From Solenopsis invicta (lineage: Eukaryota; Arthropoda; Insecta; Hymenoptera; Formicidae): 64,000 nt of DNA. The stretch covers positions 12,156,435 to 12,220,434 of the forward strand of contig NC_052671.1 in assembly GCF_016802725.1 (NCBI RefSeq), read 5' to 3'. Positions 62,510-64,000 of the stretch are shown piece by piece (within the stretch, counting starts at the first letter, position 1; each line of letters starts with the position of its first letter). A program made the translations under genes and the position numbers. The notes below the pieces were generated by a model that was given only the letters and a program-made list of their open reading frames with translations, was not told the origin of the DNA and ran no database searches.

Positions 62510-62715
62510 AAGTAATCATAACTGATAAAAATAACGCGTAACAAAACCTTTAGGGTGACTGACAAATGCCAACTGTCTATAGCATTGCGGATCGAATTTC
62601 TTAGATGTAACTATCCAGAGTCCACACCTTCTACCCCACAGAAGTCGATAAATTAATTATTCATTTTACATCCCTCGTAATGCATCCCTCGTGAAATAAT
62701 TTTTTCATGACTCCA
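62510..62715 (-). promoter_or_regulatory. Conserved 5' flank block of OR I
   Basis: Has GTGACTGACAAATGCCAACT then GTCTATAG (62575-62582), ATCCCTCGTAATGCATCCCT and GTGAAATAATTTTTTCATGA. After that the E-H consensus TGACATGCAAAT is replaced by TCCAAATGTA, so the octamer is lost or was gained in E-H. Confidence 0.45.
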
Positions 62716-63249
62716 AATGTATACACGGCTACAAAATTCGCATGCACTACGAACAATGACATAGGCTAATTTATATCTTTAAATACAACAGTTTTTTATA
62801 GACGGGATAAAGAAAATACGATGAAATAGATATTCGACAAAATAATCAAATATTAAACAGATAATTATAATCTCTCTTTATGTAATATTGACGCAGACAT
62901 CTCGTATACATTTGCTTTATATTTAATCTCGAGATATACTTAAATTTTCTGTAAAATTCTAATCTTTCTTACTTACGTCATTATAAAACATCTAGAATAC
63001 TTGTAGTACTTCAATGTCTCTTACGTATAGTGTATTTATTCATTTATAAAATGAATGAGCGTGAAGCTGGCAGCCAGACCTAGCAGCCAGCCAGGGACGA
63101 ATAGGGTGCCGGGGCCCCGTAAATAAAAAGAGATTAGAATTACAAAAAAAACAATTGTTAGCCAATGTTACGCTCAAAGTAATAACAGATACGCCATTAT
63201 TTCAAAGACAAACCATTGTATTAGTAATAAAATAAAATAAACTAATTAT
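62716..63249. other. Spacer between OR I and the satellite
   Basis: AT-rich DNA with one GC-rich patch at 63065-63118 (GGCAGCCAGACCTAGCAGCC). There is no gene. Confidence 0.4.
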
Positions 63250-64000
63250 TTAACAGTTAGATATGATAACAGTAAATACCAAAGACAAACGCATACCTGT
63301 AGAGAGTCAAAAAAAATCACAGACACATCTCTCAATGAGCATAAAACGACGGAGTAGCGACCGAAGCGATGACGGCCCTTATTGTTTATTTAAAAAATTA
63401 ATTAACAATTTCACTCAAGTAGCAGCCAAGGCGTACGCATATCCGTAGAGAGTTGAAAAAAATCACAGACACATCTCTCAATGAGCATAAAACGATGGAG
63501 TAGCGACCGAAGCGATGACGGCCCTTATTGTTTATTTAAAAAATTATTTAACAATATCACTCGAGTAGCAGCCAAGGCGTACGCATATCCGTAGAGTGTT
63601 GAAAAAAGTCACAGACACATCTCTCAATGAGCATAAAACGACGGAGTAGCGACCGAAGCGATGACGGCCCTTATTGTTTATTTAAAAAATTATTTAACAA
63701 TATCACTCGAGTAGCAGCCAAGGCGTACGCATATCCGTAGAGAGTTGAAAAAAATCACAGACACATCTCTCAATGAGCATAAAACGACGGAGTAGCGACC
63801 GAAGCGATGACGGCCCTTATTGTTTATTTAAAAAATTAATTAACAATTTCACTCAAGTAGCAGCCAAGGCGTACGCATATCCGTAGAGAGTTGAAAAAAA
63901 TCACAGACACATCTCTCAATGAGCATAAAACGACGGAGTAGCGACCGAAGCGATGACGGCCCTTATTGTTTATTTAAAAAATTATTTAACAATATCACTC
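63250..64000. repeat. 146-bp tandem satellite, at least five units, runs off the window
   Basis: The anchor AGACACATCTCTCAATGAGC starts at 63321, 63467, 63613, 63759 and 63905, a constant period of 146 bp. Units are nearly identical; differences include ATTAATTAACAATTTC versus ATTATTTAACAATATC, which alternate between units. The first unit is diverged, so the array boundary is near 63250-63290. No coding role. Confidence 0.95.

Noticed and set aside
63263..63448. A 61-codon frame in the satellite
   Set aside because: It falls across the 146-bp tandem repeat, whose period is not a multiple of three, so the frame cannot persist.
1..64000. CRISPR arrays, operons, tRNA or rRNA genes
   Set aside because: The sequence is eukaryotic, no regularly spaced short repeats with unique spacers exist, and no tRNA- or rRNA-like stretches were recognised.

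Overview
The window is eukaryotic, AT-rich and intron-bearing. It looks like a hymenopteran, most likely ant, genome: it holds a dense same-strand tandem array of insect odorant receptor (OR, 7tm_6 family) genes with short exons, (CA)n tracts, many foldback elements and mariner, Penelope and LINE relics. The species cannot be named from sequence alone.

All nine OR loci, called A to I here, lie on the minus strand. Each complete locus has the same five-exon design: exon 1 about 362 nt ending in phase 2, exon 2 333-339 nt (phase 2 to 2), exon 3 202-205 nt ending in phase 0, exon 4 always 156 nt, exon 5 48-60 nt. A (exon 1 only, cut by the window edge), B (4545-6623), C (9986-13027) and D (14408-21643) form one subgroup. 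E (22801-26437), F (28758-30831), G (33166-36050), H (53403-55730) and I (57641-62145) form a second, closer subgroup. B, C, D, E, F, G and I are open from ATG to stop, and all but C give 369 residues. H is a pseudogene: its ATG has become GTG and exon 3 carries an in-frame TAA. ORs of this family work as odorant-gated channels with the co-receptor Orco in olfactory neuron membranes.

Between G and H the array is interrupted by about 16 kb. This stretch holds an intact six-exon short-chain dehydrogenase gene of the retinol dehydrogenase type (39964-45710, minus, 330 aa), a LINE endonuclease fragment, microsatellites and several transposable elements. One element has TTAA flanks, about 21-bp inverted repeats and a 251-codon transposase-like frame inside the dehydrogenase gene's intron 2.

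The spacers are informative. Decayed OR exons sit in the 3' flank of genes E to I and appear to have been copied along with them. The 5' flanks share short conserved blocks: GTCTATAG about 260-620 bp upstream of the ATG in A-C and E-I (one mismatch in D), and in E-H a duplicated CGAGGGAT word next to an ATGCAAAT octamer. The right edge enters a 146-bp tandem satellite. Exon borders were set by eye from splice sites, phase and agreement among paralogs. No alignment or search was run.
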